From assembly GCA_963692465.1 (NCBI GenBank), contig OY829943.1, forward strand, positions 3,038,001-3,102,000: a DNA stretch of 64,000 bases. Direction: 5' to 3'. The notes beneath the pieces were generated by a model. The model was not told the DNA's origin, ran no database searches, and saw nothing but the letters and a program-made list of their open reading frames with translations. The translations under genes were made by a program, and so were the position numbers. Below are positions 35,477-44,716 of the stretch, piece after piece (position 1 is the first letter of the stretch; each line of letters starts with the position of its first letter). This DNA comes from JAUZOB01 sp963692465. Lineage in GTDB: Bacteria > Bacteroidota > Bacteroidia > Bacteroidales > Prolixibacteraceae.

Positions 35477-36130
35477 ATGAAGAATAAGATGACTAAAAAG
35501 CAGCTGTTTAACACAGTTATTGCCTATTTCGAGCAACAAATGCCAGTGGCTGAGACCGAACTCCACTATAAAACACCTTTTGAGTTATTGGTCGCAGTAA
35601 TGCTCTCGGCTCAATGTACGGACAAAAGGGTTAATCAAATTACTCCCGGACTCTTTGCACGGTTTCCTGATCCGTATACGATGTCTGTAGCTCAATCAGG
35701 TGAGATTTATGATTTAATAAAGTCCTGCTCATATCCCAATAGTAAGGCGAACCATTTATCTTCGATGGCTAAAATGCTGGTGCAGGACTATGCTGGAGTC
35801 GTTCCGGACAATATGGAGGAATTGCAAACACTACCTGGGGTAGGGCGTAAAACGGCCAATGTGATGCTTATTGTGGCTTTTAATAAACCTGCAATGCCTG
35901 TAGATACTCACGTTTTTAGAGTCTCTGCAAGAATCGGATTAACCGAAAATGCCAAAACTCCATTAGATACAGAAAAACAACTGGTACAATATTTTCCTCA
36001 GGAATTATTATCCAAGGCTCATCATTGGTTAATTCTTCATGGTCGGTATGTGTGTCAGGCAAGAAAACCGAAATGTGAGTCCTGTGGCTTAACGGGCGTT
36101 TGTAATTGGTACAAAAAAAATGAAGGGTAA
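35477..36130 (+). CDS. nth: Endonuclease III
   Basis: A bifunctional DNA glycosylase/AP lyase that removes oxidised pyrimidines. The helix-hairpin-helix LPGVGRKTANV carries the catalytic Lys and VDTHVFRVSARIGL the catalytic Asp. The Fe-S cluster is complete at the end, C-X6-C-X2-C-X5-C in CQARKPKCESCGLTGVC. The frame opens at 35417 with a hydrophobic leader, but I choose the ATG at 35477 (217 aa); 35489 is also possible. A TAATTTTG box at 35463-35470 is very close to these starts, so the leader would be short. Confidence 0.94.
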   Translation: MKNKMTKKQLFNTVIAYFEQQMPVAETELHYKTPFELLVAVMLSAQCTDKRVNQITPGLFARFPDPYTMSVAQSGEIYDLIKSCSYPNSKANHLSSMAKMLVQDYAGVVPDNMEELQTLPGVGRKTANVMLIVAFNKPAMPVDTHVFRVSARIGLTENAKTPLDTEKQLVQYFPQELLSKAHHWLILHGRYVCQARKPKCESCGLTGVCNWYKKNEG

Positions 36131-36158
36131 GAATTATCAGGAGATAGATATTGAAAAT

Positions 36159-36196
36159 AAGAAAGGGGATTTTGCATGCAAAATCCCCTTTCTTTT
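36159..36196. terminator. Bidirectional terminator between nth and the FKBP gene
   Basis: A perfect 36-base palindrome (36159-36194) centred on GCATGC, flanked by AT-rich tails on both sides. The convergent genes end on either side of it. Confidence 0.88.
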
Positions 36197-36210
36197 ATAT
36201 TGATGATATC

Positions 36211-37020
36211 TTATTTTGATTTCTTTCCAGTAGCTGGAGTTTCAGCAGGATTCTGAGGAAGTGCAGCTTTTACTTCTTCTTTGACACCTTCTTTGCAGCT
36301 GATTAATTCAACTTTAAAGATCAAAACTTCATTTGGTCCGATTTCCTGACCGGCACCTCTTTCGCCATAGGCCAGATTAGCAGGAATATAAAGATTGAAT
36401 ACATCACCAGGTCTCATTAATTGAAGAGCTTCTTGCCATCCGGGAATGATGCTGTTAAGAGGGAATGTAACAGGAGTTCCTCTTTTATATGAAGAATCAA
36501 AAACTTTTCCGTCAAGAAGTTTTCCTTCGTAATGAACGGTAACAGAATCCGTTAATTTGGCAAGAGGTTTGGATGCATCACCCTTTTTGATGATTTCATA
36601 TTGAAGTCCGCTTGCTGTAGTTGTAACTCCTGTTTTTGTTTTATTAGTTGCCAAAAATTTGTTAGAAGCCTCTAAGTTTTTCTTTGCTAAGCCGTCATGT
36701 TCTGCTTGCATTTTGGCCATCATCTTTTGTTGAAACTGCATCATTAAGGCTCTTGCCTGGGTTTCAGAAATGAGTTTCTGTGGAGAAGAGGTTTCTTTCA
36801 TCCCTTTAGCCATAATGTCCGGGTTAAAAAAAACTCCTTTTTTTTGCATGTCAGCAGCCATTAAAGATCCGTATGCATAAGACACACTGTCTTCAAAGGT
36901 TTTTAATGATGAGTTTTTCGCTAATTTTATCTGCTTGGAAGCCGATGTCTTTGCCTTTTGTGCATAGGTAGAAAAGCAAGCAAATAGCAGAATAAACGAA
37001 TAAAGAATACTTTTTTTCAT
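36211..37020 (-). CDS. Exported FKBP-type peptidyl-prolyl isomerase
   Basis: A periplasmic prolyl isomerase/chaperone of the FkpA/Mip type, 269 residues. The signal peptide ends in TYAQK. Residues about 40-140 form the FKBP N-terminal dimerisation helices (YAYGSLMAADMQKKG, MQFQQKMMAK). Residues about 140-245 are the FKBP domain, with VTVHYEGKLLDGKVFDSS, PGWQEALQLMRPGD and NLAYGERGAG. The tail is rich in Pro and Ala. It lies between two terminators, so it has its own transcript. Confidence 0.93.
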   Translation of the reverse strand: MKKSILYSFILLFACFSTYAQKAKTSASKQIKLAKNSSLKTFEDSVSYAYGSLMAADMQKKGVFFNPDIMAKGMKETSSPQKLISETQARALMMQFQQKMMAKMQAEHDGLAKKNLEASNKFLATNKTKTGVTTTASGLQYEIIKKGDASKPLAKLTDSVTVHYEGKLLDGKVFDSSYKRGTPVTFPLNSIIPGWQEALQLMRPGDVFNLYIPANLAYGERGAGQEIGPNEVLIFKVELISCKEGVKEEVKAALPQNPAETPATGKKSK

Positions 37021-37090
37021 GTTATTTTAATCAAGTGAATTAATTTATAAATGTAGGTACAAATTTAGAATTATTCTTTAGGATGAAACC

Positions 37091-37125
37091 AAAAAAAGCT
37101 GTCCAATTTGTATCGGACAGCTTTT
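37091..37125 (-). terminator. Terminator after the ferredoxin gene
   Basis: AAAAGCTGTCC (37094-37104) pairs with GGACAGCTTTT (37115-37125). The preceding A run is a U run on the minus strand, directly downstream of the 56-residue ferredoxin gene. Confidence 0.85.
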
Positions 37126-37144
37126 CCATTTACCTTGAATCTAA

Positions 37145-37315
37145 TTATTCATCAAGGTGAATTGCCTCAACGGGACATACTTCTGAGCATGTTCCACATT
37201 CAGTGCATAAATCTGGATCAATTTTATAGATGTCGCCTTCGGAAATTGCTTCTACCGGACATTCGCTTATGCAAGTTCCACATGCAATACAATCTTCTGA
37301 AATTTTGTAAGCCAT
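37145..37315 (-). CDS. 2[4Fe-4S] ferredoxin (56 aa)
   Basis: A small gene found by reading the minus strand between the FKBP and golvesin-type genes. It begins MAYKISEDCIACGTC and ends VEAIHLDE. Two cluster motifs are complete: CIACGTCISECP and CTECGTCSEVCP, each C-X2-C-X2-C-X3-C-P, as in clostridial-type ferredoxins. It would carry electrons for low-potential enzymes such as pyruvate:ferredoxin oxidoreductase or hydrogenase, consistent with an anaerobe. It has its own terminator and no coding partner. Confidence 0.95.
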   Translation of the reverse strand: MAYKISEDCIACGTCISECPVEAISEGDIYKIDPDLCTECGTCSEVCPVEAIHLDE

Positions 37316-37572
37316 AACTTGATAATTTAGGTTGAAATATTTAAATTTTTAGTTACCTCGCAAATGTAAGAAGTTTGTTATAAAAATGAACTTTTGCCAT
37401 TAAAAATTTTCTTTTTTTGCTTGATCACTTTTTGGATTGAATGATGAGAATTTCCTCGCTTTTTTTCATCGTGTTGGAGCTACCCTGAAGCGAATAATGG
37501 GGCCTCGTTTCTTGTAAAATGGGAGAATCCATCTGAAATCCTTACTTTTACCCAACTTTTTGCTTTTTTGTT

Positions 37573-40413
37573 ATGAAAAATAGAGTTAACCTATTTAATG
37601 CGTTTTATTATTTATTGTTTTTTTTATTTCTGTCTTGTCCCCTATGGGCACAAACTCCGTCTAATTCAGAGTTTTGTCAGCTTGTTAAAGGCGATAATAA
37701 CCAGCTTGCTGCGAAGCATCCCTTACCCATTTATAAAAAGTCCGGTCTTCCTGTAGATTCTATAATACTTGAAAAACAAAAAGAAATACGTATTCCTATT
37801 GTTCAGAATATCAGTGATCTTTTTGTTCCGAAAAAGGGGTTGTTTAATCGCAACATAGCTCTGTGGCACAGTCATGGATGGTACTATAATAATCATGAAA
37901 ACCGATGGGATTGGCAACGAGCCCGGCTTTTTGGTACGGTAGAAGATAAATATACCATGAGTTACGTGCTTCCTTATCTTCTTCCGATGCTTGAAAATGC
38001 AGGCGCAAATGTCTTTCTTCCCCGAGAGAGAGATACTCAAACTCACGAAGTCATTGCCGATAAAGATGGCTCTACCAATAATTCAGAAGTGCTTCTTTCA
38101 GGAAAAGACTGGACAACAACCGGGACTCCTGGTTTTGCCATTGGCAATCCTCCCTATAAGAAGGGTGAGAATCCTTTTAAATTGGGAACTTGTCTTCAGG
38201 TTATTTCAGCGAACAACCGAAGTAATTTATGCGAATGGTTCCCGGATATTCCTGAAAAGGGAAATTATGCGGTTTATATCTCGTATCAATCATTTCCTAA
38301 GAGTACAACTTCCGCTTATTATCGGGTATATCACACCGGTGGAATTACTGAATTTAAAGTTAATCAACAATTAGGCGGGGGAACATGGGTTTATTTAGGA
38401 ACCTTTAATTTTGCAAAAGGGAAAAACAGAAATACGGGCAAGGTCATCCTTTCGGGACAGACTGATCAACCCGGACAAATTATTACGGCAGATGCCGTTC
38501 GTTTTGGAGGGGGAATGGGAAATGTAGCCCGCGGATCAATGGAGACAGAAACTGACGGAGATAGCTTACAGACCAAAATCTTTTTATCGAAGCCTTCATT
38601 GCATGAAATTCAACCAACCATTAGCGGAAAACCCAGGTATCTTGAAGGTGCCCGTTATTATCTGCAATATGCTGGGATGCCCGATTCGTTAGTCTATAAT
38701 ACGGAACGGGGAACCAGCGACTATAATGATGACTATCGCTCCCGTGCTTATTGGGTTAATTATCTGATGGGAGGGCATGAGACGAAGCAAGATTCTTCAC
38801 AATATAAGGGATTGGGCATTCCAATCGATTTGTCTTTCGCTTTACATTCTGATGCCGGGGCTACCTCTAATGCGATCATCGGAACCCTTGCAATTTATAG
38901 CTCTGAGGCTACTTCTGGCGTGTTTCCCGATGGGCAGTCCCGAACGGTTAGTCATGATCTTGCCGATATGATCCAGACACAAATTGTTAGTGATATTCGC
39001 GCAACAATCACTCCGCAGTGGACTCGAAGAGGTCTGTGGAATAAGCAATACTCCGAAGTATATCGGCCCAACGTCCCGGCAGCCCTGATTGAAATATTAT
39101 CTCATCAAAATTTTGCCGATATGAAATACGGCAATGATCCTCATTTTAAATTTATTGCATCCCGTGCTATTTATAAGGCGATGACAAGGTTTATTGCCAG
39201 GCAAAATGGCACTGAATGTGTCATTCAGCCGTTACCTGTGAGCCATTTCCGTATCGTGCTTCATGATGAAGAGAGTGTCTCTTTAAATTGGCGTCCGGTG
39301 GCCGATCCACTCGAACCTTCGGCAAAAGCAGAGAAATATAAAATCTATAAGCGAGTAGGTGATAAAGGCTTTGACAATGGAATTATTGTGAGCGATACTA
39401 CTTATGTGGTTTCGAATCTGAAGCCGGGAGACATTTATAGTTTTAAAGTTGCTGCGCTTAATGAAGGGGGAGAGAGTCTGCCTTCGGAAATACTGGCTGT
39501 TTCACTTGATGCTTCACACCACCAACCGGTCTTGATTGTTAACGGATTCAACCGGATTTCTGCTCCGGCTATGATTGATACACCTTCTTTTGCCGGTTTT
39601 GTTCCTTTTGAAGATCACGGTGTCCCGGATCATTACGACATTAGCTTTGTTGGCGACCAATACGATTTTGATCGGAATTCTGTTTATAAGATCAATGATG
39701 ATCCTGGTTTTGGGGCTTCTTACGGGAATATGGAGAATCTGATTATCCCTGGTAACACCTTCGATTTTGTTTATGTGCACGGGAGGGCTATTCGTGCGTC
39801 CGGTTATCCTTTTATCAGTTCCAGTCGGGAAGCTTTTGAAGAGGGACTGCTTAATGCCATCCCGATAAAGACCGTTGATTTAATTCTTGGCGAACAAAAG
39901 ACAACCAACTCCCCGGATGGTAATAGCCGTTTTAATATTTACACCCCTCAGATCGAAAAAGAAATAGCACGGATCGCTGAATCAGGCGGAAATATTCTTG
40001 TCTCCGGAGCTTATATCGGAACGGATCTTAAAGCCAGGCCGGATACACATGCAACCCGATTCGCTGAGCAAGTATTGCATTTTAAACCGTTAACCGGTCA
40101 TGCGGTTAAAATAGGAGAAGTAAAGATTGTTAATAATTTGCTGGGGTCAGCAGAAACGTTTAACTTCAATACGATTTATAATCCGGATGTTTATACGGTC
40201 GAATCACCCGATGCAATTGCTCCTACCGGTAAAAATGCATTTGTCTTTCTTCGTTATAATGAAAATACAAAGTGTGCCGGAGTTGCTTATATCGGAGGAT
40301 ATAAATCGGTATCAGTGGGGTTTCCACTTGAGACCATTACCGACAATTCGAAGATGAACGCTTTTTTTGTGCATGTCTTTCGTTTTTTTGAAAAGGACAT
40401 AAAGCCTAATTGA
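37573..40413 (+). CDS. Secreted amidase-like protein split by a golvesin-type domain
   Basis: A 946-residue exported protein with signal peptide ending PLWAQ. Pieces of an Amidase_3-like zinc domain appear on both sides of an insertion. Before it are IALWHSHGWYY (about 94-104) and the LENAGANVFLPRERD strand (about 136-150). After it are RSRAYWVNYL, LHSDAGATSN (His near 425) and PAALIEILSH (Glu near 506), the usual order of amidase ligands. The insertion, about residues 183-316, resembles the golvesin C-terminal/xanthan-lyase beta domain. A fibronectin-III domain (about 555-650) and a C-terminal alpha/beta domain follow. I infer peptidoglycan or related polymer cleavage; the ligand set needs structural checking. 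A second amidase-type gene follows 45 bases on. Confidence 0.75.
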   Translation: MKNRVNLFNAFYYLLFFLFLSCPLWAQTPSNSEFCQLVKGDNNQLAAKHPLPIYKKSGLPVDSIILEKQKEIRIPIVQNISDLFVPKKGLFNRNIALWHSHGWYYNNHENRWDWQRARLFGTVEDKYTMSYVLPYLLPMLENAGANVFLPRERDTQTHEVIADKDGSTNNSEVLLSGKDWTTTGTPGFAIGNPPYKKGENPFKLGTCLQVISANNRSNLCEWFPDIPEKGNYAVYISYQSFPKSTTSAYYRVYHTGGITEFKVNQQLGGGTWVYLGTFNFAKGKNRNTGKVILSGQTDQPGQIITADAVRFGGGMGNVARGSMETETDGDSLQTKIFLSKPSLHEIQPTISGKPRYLEGARYYLQYAGMPDSLVYNTERGTSDYNDDYRSRAYWVNYLMGGHETKQDSSQYKGLGIPIDLSFALHSDAGATSNAIIGTLAIYSSEATSGVFPDGQSRTVSHDLADMIQTQIVSDIRATITPQWTRRGLWNKQYSEVYRPNVPAALIEILSHQNFADMKYGNDPHFKFIASRAIYKAMTRFIARQNGTECVIQPLPVSHFRIVLHDEESVSLNWRPVADPLEPSAKAEKYKIYKRVGDKGFDNGIIVSDTTYVVSNLKPGDIYSFKVAALNEGGESLPSEILAVSLDASHHQPVLIVNGFNRISAPAMIDTPSFAGFVPFEDHGVPDHYDISFVGDQYDFDRNSVYKINDDPGFGASYGNMENLIIPGNTFDFVYVHGRAIRASGYPFISSSREAFEEGLLNAIPIKTVDLILGEQKTTNSPDGNSRFNIYTPQIEKEIARIAESGGNILVSGAYIGTDLKARPDTHATRFAEQVLHFKPLTGHAVKIGEVKIVNNLLGSAETFNFNTIYNPDVYTVESPDAIAPTGKNAFVFLRYNENTKCAGVAYIGGYKSVSVGFPLETITDNSKMNAFFVHVFRFFEKDIKPN

Positions 40414-40458
40414 TGAATGCTTTTTGAGTATAACTAGTTATTCTTTAATTTCGGGAAG

Positions 40459-41340
40459 ATGAAAAAATATTCTAATACGGTGATTGCATCAGGATCCGTG
40501 ATCTTGAGTTTAATCCTGTTCCTCGTTCCTGTTATAGCTGAATCTCAACCGAATTCTTCGACAGACTCTGTTTTGTACAAACAGCAGGATGTGCTTATTT
40601 TTAATCAGGTAAAGGCTTCAATTCACGTTAAAAAGCATAAAAATCGAATAACCGCAATTGGTCTTTTTTTTCTCAATACTCCTTATGTCGCTCATACGCT
40701 GGAGGGCGAAAAAGAACAGTTGCATGTTAATTTATCGGAGCTGGATTGTACTACTTTTCTTGAGAATGTAGTGGTACTCAATCGCATACTCGCTTCTAAG
40801 AAGGCAGATTTTCAAACTTTTTGCGATTCACTAAAGGCCTTTCGCTACCGGAATGGAGTAATTAATGGATATGGATCACGTCTTCATTATTTTACGGATT
40901 GGATCGCTGAAAATGAAGCTAAAGGAAGGGTTAAAGACCTTACTCATGATGTAGGAGGTGTCCCTTATCTTAAAAAAATCAGTTACATGTCGGAACATCC
41001 TGATGCTTATCCTGCATTAAAAGATTCGTTAGCGATGACGATGATACAAAAAGCAGAAGCGACAATTAACCAGCGTGCCAAATATTACCTTCCGAAAGCA
41101 GATATTGCAAATGCAGAAGAGCAGATTAAAGATGGCGACTTGATTGCCTTTGTCCCCCGCCTTGACGGACTGGACATCACGCATGTTGGATTTGCTTTCC
41201 GTCAGAAGGGACGAATCTATTTTCTGAATGCCTCAAGTCTAAAAAAGAAAGTGGTTATATCCGACCTTCCTCTTGCCGAACAATTAGCCGATAGTAAAAA
41301 TATTGTGGGAATTATGGTTATCCGTGCAATCAATCCTTAA
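40459..41340 (+). CDS. DUF1460 (AmiA-like) cell-wall amidase
   Basis: A 293-residue exported protein of the DUF1460 family, whose characterised and modelled members are NlpC/P60-like cysteine amidases acting on murein fragments. The signal peptide ends near AESQ. The probable nucleophile Cys is in ELDCTTFLENVV, and the probable His is in DITHVGFAFR, followed by the polar residue region YFLNASS. It lies 45 bases downstream of the golvesin-type amidase on the same strand, so both probably act on envelope polymer together. Its TAA interlocks with the stop of the convergent barrel gene (TTAA, 41337-41340). Confidence 0.85.
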   Translation: MKKYSNTVIASGSVILSLILFLVPVIAESQPNSSTDSVLYKQQDVLIFNQVKASIHVKKHKNRITAIGLFFLNTPYVAHTLEGEKEQLHVNLSELDCTTFLENVVVLNRILASKKADFQTFCDSLKAFRYRNGVINGYGSRLHYFTDWIAENEAKGRVKDLTHDVGGVPYLKKISYMSEHPDAYPALKDSLAMTMIQKAEATINQRAKYYLPKADIANAEEQIKDGDLIAFVPRLDGLDITHVGFAFRQKGRIYFLNASSLKKKVVISDLPLAEQLADSKNIVGIMVIRAINP

Positions 41341-41927
41341 AATAACTTTAACCCGATAGAAAGCAGGTAACATTTATTGGAGGCTCTGGCGATATCCTGA
41401 CTGGAGATTAATTTACTTGCTGAATTTTCTACCCTTAAATCAACTGTCAGGAAGAAAAAATCAACTCCGGCCCCGTATTGCCACCCAAAATAATGATTTC
41501 TAAAATGATTGACGTTAAAATCTTTAATATCCATGTTTTTGTCTGCAACAAAAGATAAAACAGGTCCACCCATTGCCCGCAGATTAAAGTCTTGTTTGTT
41601 GATGATTTTTATTCCGGCGAGAACCGGAAGATCAACTGTTTTCAGATTGAATGAATTGATCGAGCCAACAGCCCCTGTGTTGCGGTTGATTAAATCACCA
41701 CCCTTGCTATTGTAATATAATTCAGGTTGTAAGTACAGTCGTCCGATATTCACTCTGGCAAAGGCTCCGACCAGATAGTTGTTAATATCCTCATTTTTAT
41801 AACCGCTAAGATCTGTTGTTATCCTTGAATTATTGAGCCCGAATTTTAGTCCCAGGTTAATTGGTGATTCAGCAAATGAGTAGCTGCTAACTGCAGTTAG
41901 TACAATAATAAATAGAATCTTCTTCAT
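41337..41927 (-). CDS. PorT-family outer-membrane beta-barrel protein
   Basis: A small eight-strand-type barrel of 196 residues. The signal peptide ends in SFAES. NLGLKFGLNNSRI, the LQPELYYNSKGG strand, VDLPVLAGIKI and a final LLSIGLKLF strand are typical of PorT-like/outer-membrane beta-barrel domain proteins of Bacteroidota. PorT itself belongs to the type IX secretion machinery, but this fold family is broad and this member need not be PorT. I chose the Met at 41927 because the longer frame from 42023 puts a basic, non-signal leader in front of the signal peptide. Confidence 0.8.
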   Translation of the reverse strand: MKKILFIIVLTAVSSYSFAESPINLGLKFGLNNSRITTDLSGYKNEDINNYLVGAFARVNIGRLYLQPELYYNSKGGDLINRNTGAVGSINSFNLKTVDLPVLAGIKIINKQDFNLRAMGGPVLSFVADKNMDIKDFNVNHFRNHYFGWQYGAGVDFFFLTVDLRVENSASKLISSQDIARASNKCYLLSIGLKLF

Positions 41928-42108
41928 TGAACAAATCAATCGTTGTTTCAGCCAGATCAGAATCCTTATTCTTCCTTTTACTGAATGATTTCTTTTACAC
42001 ACATTGGTCTTCTTCGGGGCCAAAGGTTATGAAAACGCAAAAAAAATGCAAACTTATTGACGTTTAATTAATCGCTTAATGAAGAAGCTTCTTCTGTAAA
42101 TCGCTTTT

Positions 42109-43107
42109 TTATAATGATTTTCTGACAATTAATTTGGGAGATAGTATCCGGTAAACCTTCTTCTTGTTTAGTACAAATTGAGCTGCCCTTTTTCCCATCT
42201 CATTGAAATTTATCGAAATAACGGTGATTCCTCTATCCACGATCTCTTTCATCGGAGCATCGTTATAGGCTAAGATACCTACATCTGTTCCTAACTTAAA
42301 TTTTTCGTCGCGGCATCCTCTTACTACTTTCACTAAATCGTTATCTTTAATAACCCAGTAAGCCGTTCCCCTGCATATATGATCCTCCTCTATGGAGTCA
42401 ATAATTCTGCTGAAAATCTTATATTCCTTACAAAACCGGTTGAAGGCTTTTAGTATATCATCCGGATGAGCAATCTGCTTCTTCGGATAGACCAAAACAA
42501 ATTCTTTGTATTTTTTCAAAAGAGGGGCCCCTTGAACGAGACAATCATATACCGAATTATTGAAATCCTGCCGGATATAGGAGAATTCTTTATTTTCAAC
42601 ATTGCCCATATCAAGAATAAGCAGTTTGGCAGGATCAATTTTGCGAATTACATTTTCGATTCTCCGATTTGTGAAATTCATAATCACATACATCGAATAG
42701 CGTCCAAGGCTCCCTAATATTAAAGTATTGAATAATTCTTTGTTGTAATGATGGAATACTACATTAACCGAATAGTTGGCAGGCAAATTCCTGCGAAAAT
42801 TATTATATAATTCTTCTTTGAAAGAACTAAAGTCGTCGAGAAGCACAAAAACACGGAAAGATTCTCTCGACACAAAATAACCTTTGGTCGGCGTAGAACT
42901 TATCACCGTCCGTTGTTTTAGTATCGAATAAGCTTTAAAAACAGTATCTCTCGAAAGGGTGCTTTCTTTGCTTAGTTTGTTTACCGAAGGCAGTGTGTCT
43001 CCTTCCTGAAAAACGCCGGTAGCAATAGCTTCCATAATAGCATGAATCAGCTGTTGCACTTTGGTTATATTCGAATTCTCATCTGCTTTAAAATTGAATT
43101 CCGCCAT
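42109..43107 (-). CDS. GntR-type regulator with LacI-like sensor domain (AraR/FucR architecture)
   Basis: A 332-residue repressor-type protein. The N-terminal winged helix (about 8-78) has LIHAIMEAIATGVFQEGDTLPSV-type helices and STLSRDTVFKAYSILK as recognition segment. The rest is a periplasmic-binding-like sensor as in LacI/AraR. The start at 43107 (MAEFNFKADE) fits a GntR domain; the frame opens at 43203 inside the transporter gene. Position after fucP and fucI suggests control by fucose or an isomerised product. A palindrome in the fucI promoter is the likely operator. Similar chimeric regulators control fucose genes in Bacteroides and arabinose genes in Bacillus. Confidence 0.85.
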   Translation of the reverse strand: MAEFNFKADENSNITKVQQLIHAIMEAIATGVFQEGDTLPSVNKLSKESTLSRDTVFKAYSILKQRTVISSTPTKGYFVSRESFRVFVLLDDFSSFKEELYNNFRRNLPANYSVNVVFHHYNKELFNTLILGSLGRYSMYVIMNFTNRRIENVIRKIDPAKLLILDMGNVENKEFSYIRQDFNNSVYDCLVQGAPLLKKYKEFVLVYPKKQIAHPDDILKAFNRFCKEYKIFSRIIDSIEEDHICRGTAYWVIKDNDLVKVVRGCRDEKFKLGTDVGILAYNDAPMKEIVDRGITVISINFNEMGKRAAQFVLNKKKVYRILSPKLIVRKSL

Positions 43108-43165
43108 GACTTTATCTTTTTTGATTAAAAAGGCAGTAGGAGAGGAGAGCCCACTGCTTTTGTCG

Positions 43166-44539
43166 TTATTCTGCTTTGCGAACTTTATACCCTGCAAGAC
43201 CATAGTAGAAAACTACCAGGAAGCAAAGCAAAGGAACAAAAAATCCAACTCTCATTGAGCTGATATCGGCAATATATCCCATTAAAGCCGGGAATATCGC
43301 ACCGCCCACAATCGCCATCACCAAAAATGATGAAGCTTTCTTGGTATGAATACCCAAATCTTTTAATCCAAGAGCAAAAATGGTCGGGAACATGATCGAC
43401 ATGAACAGATAAATCAGACATAGTGCTACCATTGCAATGATGCCGACCCCGCTGATTACAATTCCACATAGAATAATACAAGTTATTGCACTTATGAAAA
43501 GAAGTATATTGGGTTTGAACCAATTCATAAATAATGATCCTAACAATCTTCCGATCATAAATAATCCCATTCCTCCGAAAGCCAGAATAAGACCGGCTAC
43601 TGTATTGTAAGCGGCTTCTGGATTTCCTCCAGCTACGCCCGGACCGGAAACAAGATTAACAAGTGAAGAATTGGAAATGAAATGTACCATGGATTCAATC
43701 CCATTTGATCCGAAGATTAATCCTTTATGTGCATTCCGGAACATCTCGACCGAATAATTGATAAAGAAACTGTTAATCCCGGTTTGTGCTGCAACATAGA
43801 AAAACTGAGCAATGACGGCTAAGATGAAGTGACGGTAACGAAACAAAACTTTAAAGTCCGAGAGATTCCCTTTTTCTTCCTGAGCTTCGGCAACATGTTC
43901 TATTTCTGCTTCATTAACCTCGGGTAAGTGTGTTTTGAAAAAAAGCATCGCAACCAGTAAAACCAAAATGGCTATTCCTACATAAGGAATGGCCAGTGAT
44001 GAAAATTTATCCGGCCCTCCTGATCCTCCGAAGATGATGAGACTTCCGACAAGTGGACCGAAAATCCATCCTAACCCATTGAATGATTGAGATAAATTAA
44101 TTCGTTGTGCGGCAGACTCCTTGGGACCTAAGACCGTCGTATAAGGATTTGCTGCTGTTTCAAGGCAGGTTAAGCCCAACGCAATAATAAACAGTGCGAA
44201 AAGAAAGGCCCAGAATTGCTGTATGTGAATCGCCGGTAAAAAGAGTAATGCACCGGTTGCATAAAGCAATAAACCCAGAATAATTCCTTTTTTGTAACCA
44301 TATTTTTTCATGAATAACCCGGCCGGAATAGCCATCAGAAAGTAACCTCCGTATACAGAAGCCTGAACCCATCCTGACTGAGCTTTTGAAACATGAAGAA
44401 TATCCTGAAAATGTTTATTCAGCACATCTAATAAGCTATGTGCAAATCCCCATAGAAAAAACAAACTGGTAACCAGAATGAATGGAAAGAGATATGATTT
44501 TCCGTCGGGGGTTCGCAATAGAGAATATCTTTTTTTCAT
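43166..44539 (-). CDS. fucP: L-fucose:proton symporter-type MFS transporter
   Basis: A 457-residue, 12-helix inner-membrane sugar transporter of the FucP branch of the major facilitator superfamily. The first helices carry FFLWGFAHSLLDVLN and the tract KAQSGWVQASVYGGYFLMA, and helix 4-5 has LGLTCLETAANPY, typical of FucP/GluP proteins. FucP and glucose/galactose GluP are close, so specificity is inferred from the adjacent fucose isomerase. A hairpin lies between fucI and this gene, so it may be read through or have its own start. Confidence 0.9.
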   Translation of the reverse strand: MKKRYSLLRTPDGKSYLFPFILVTSLFFLWGFAHSLLDVLNKHFQDILHVSKAQSGWVQASVYGGYFLMAIPAGLFMKKYGYKKGIILGLLLYATGALLFLPAIHIQQFWAFLFALFIIALGLTCLETAANPYTTVLGPKESAAQRINLSQSFNGLGWIFGPLVGSLIIFGGSGGPDKFSSLAIPYVGIAILVLLVAMLFFKTHLPEVNEAEIEHVAEAQEEKGNLSDFKVLFRYRHFILAVIAQFFYVAAQTGINSFFINYSVEMFRNAHKGLIFGSNGIESMVHFISNSSLVNLVSGPGVAGGNPEAAYNTVAGLILAFGGMGLFMIGRLLGSLFMNWFKPNILLFISAITCIILCGIVISGVGIIAMVALCLIYLFMSIMFPTIFALGLKDLGIHTKKASSFLVMAIVGGAIFPALMGYIADISSMRVGFFVPLLCFLVVFYYGLAGYKVRKAE

Positions 44540-44681
44540 ATTGGGTTTGGTTAGTGATTGGTCTAAGATATAATTATTTCTTTAATCTTTTTTGACTGAA
44601 AATATCATTGTGCTGATCGGATAAAATAATCCCATGACCGGTTTATTTTGCCTGTCTTTTTACTGCGAAAATTGATTTTTG

Positions 44682-44713
44682 GGAAAATAAGGGGCTATAA
44701 TCAGCCCCTTATT
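44682..44713 (-). terminator. Hairpin between fucI and fucP
   Basis: AATAAGGGGCT (44686-44696) pairs with AGCCCCTTATT (44703-44713) around 6 bases. On the minus strand a TTTTCCC tail follows. It may cut transcription partially between fucI and fucP. Confidence 0.75.
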
Positions 44714-44716
44714 ATT

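Noticed and set aside
42070..42107. Palindrome GAAGAAGCTTCTTC with flanking AATCGCTT direct repeats downstream of the GntR-type gene
   Set aside because: There is no loop or U tail fitting a terminator, and nothing links it to a regulator; left as unexplained background.
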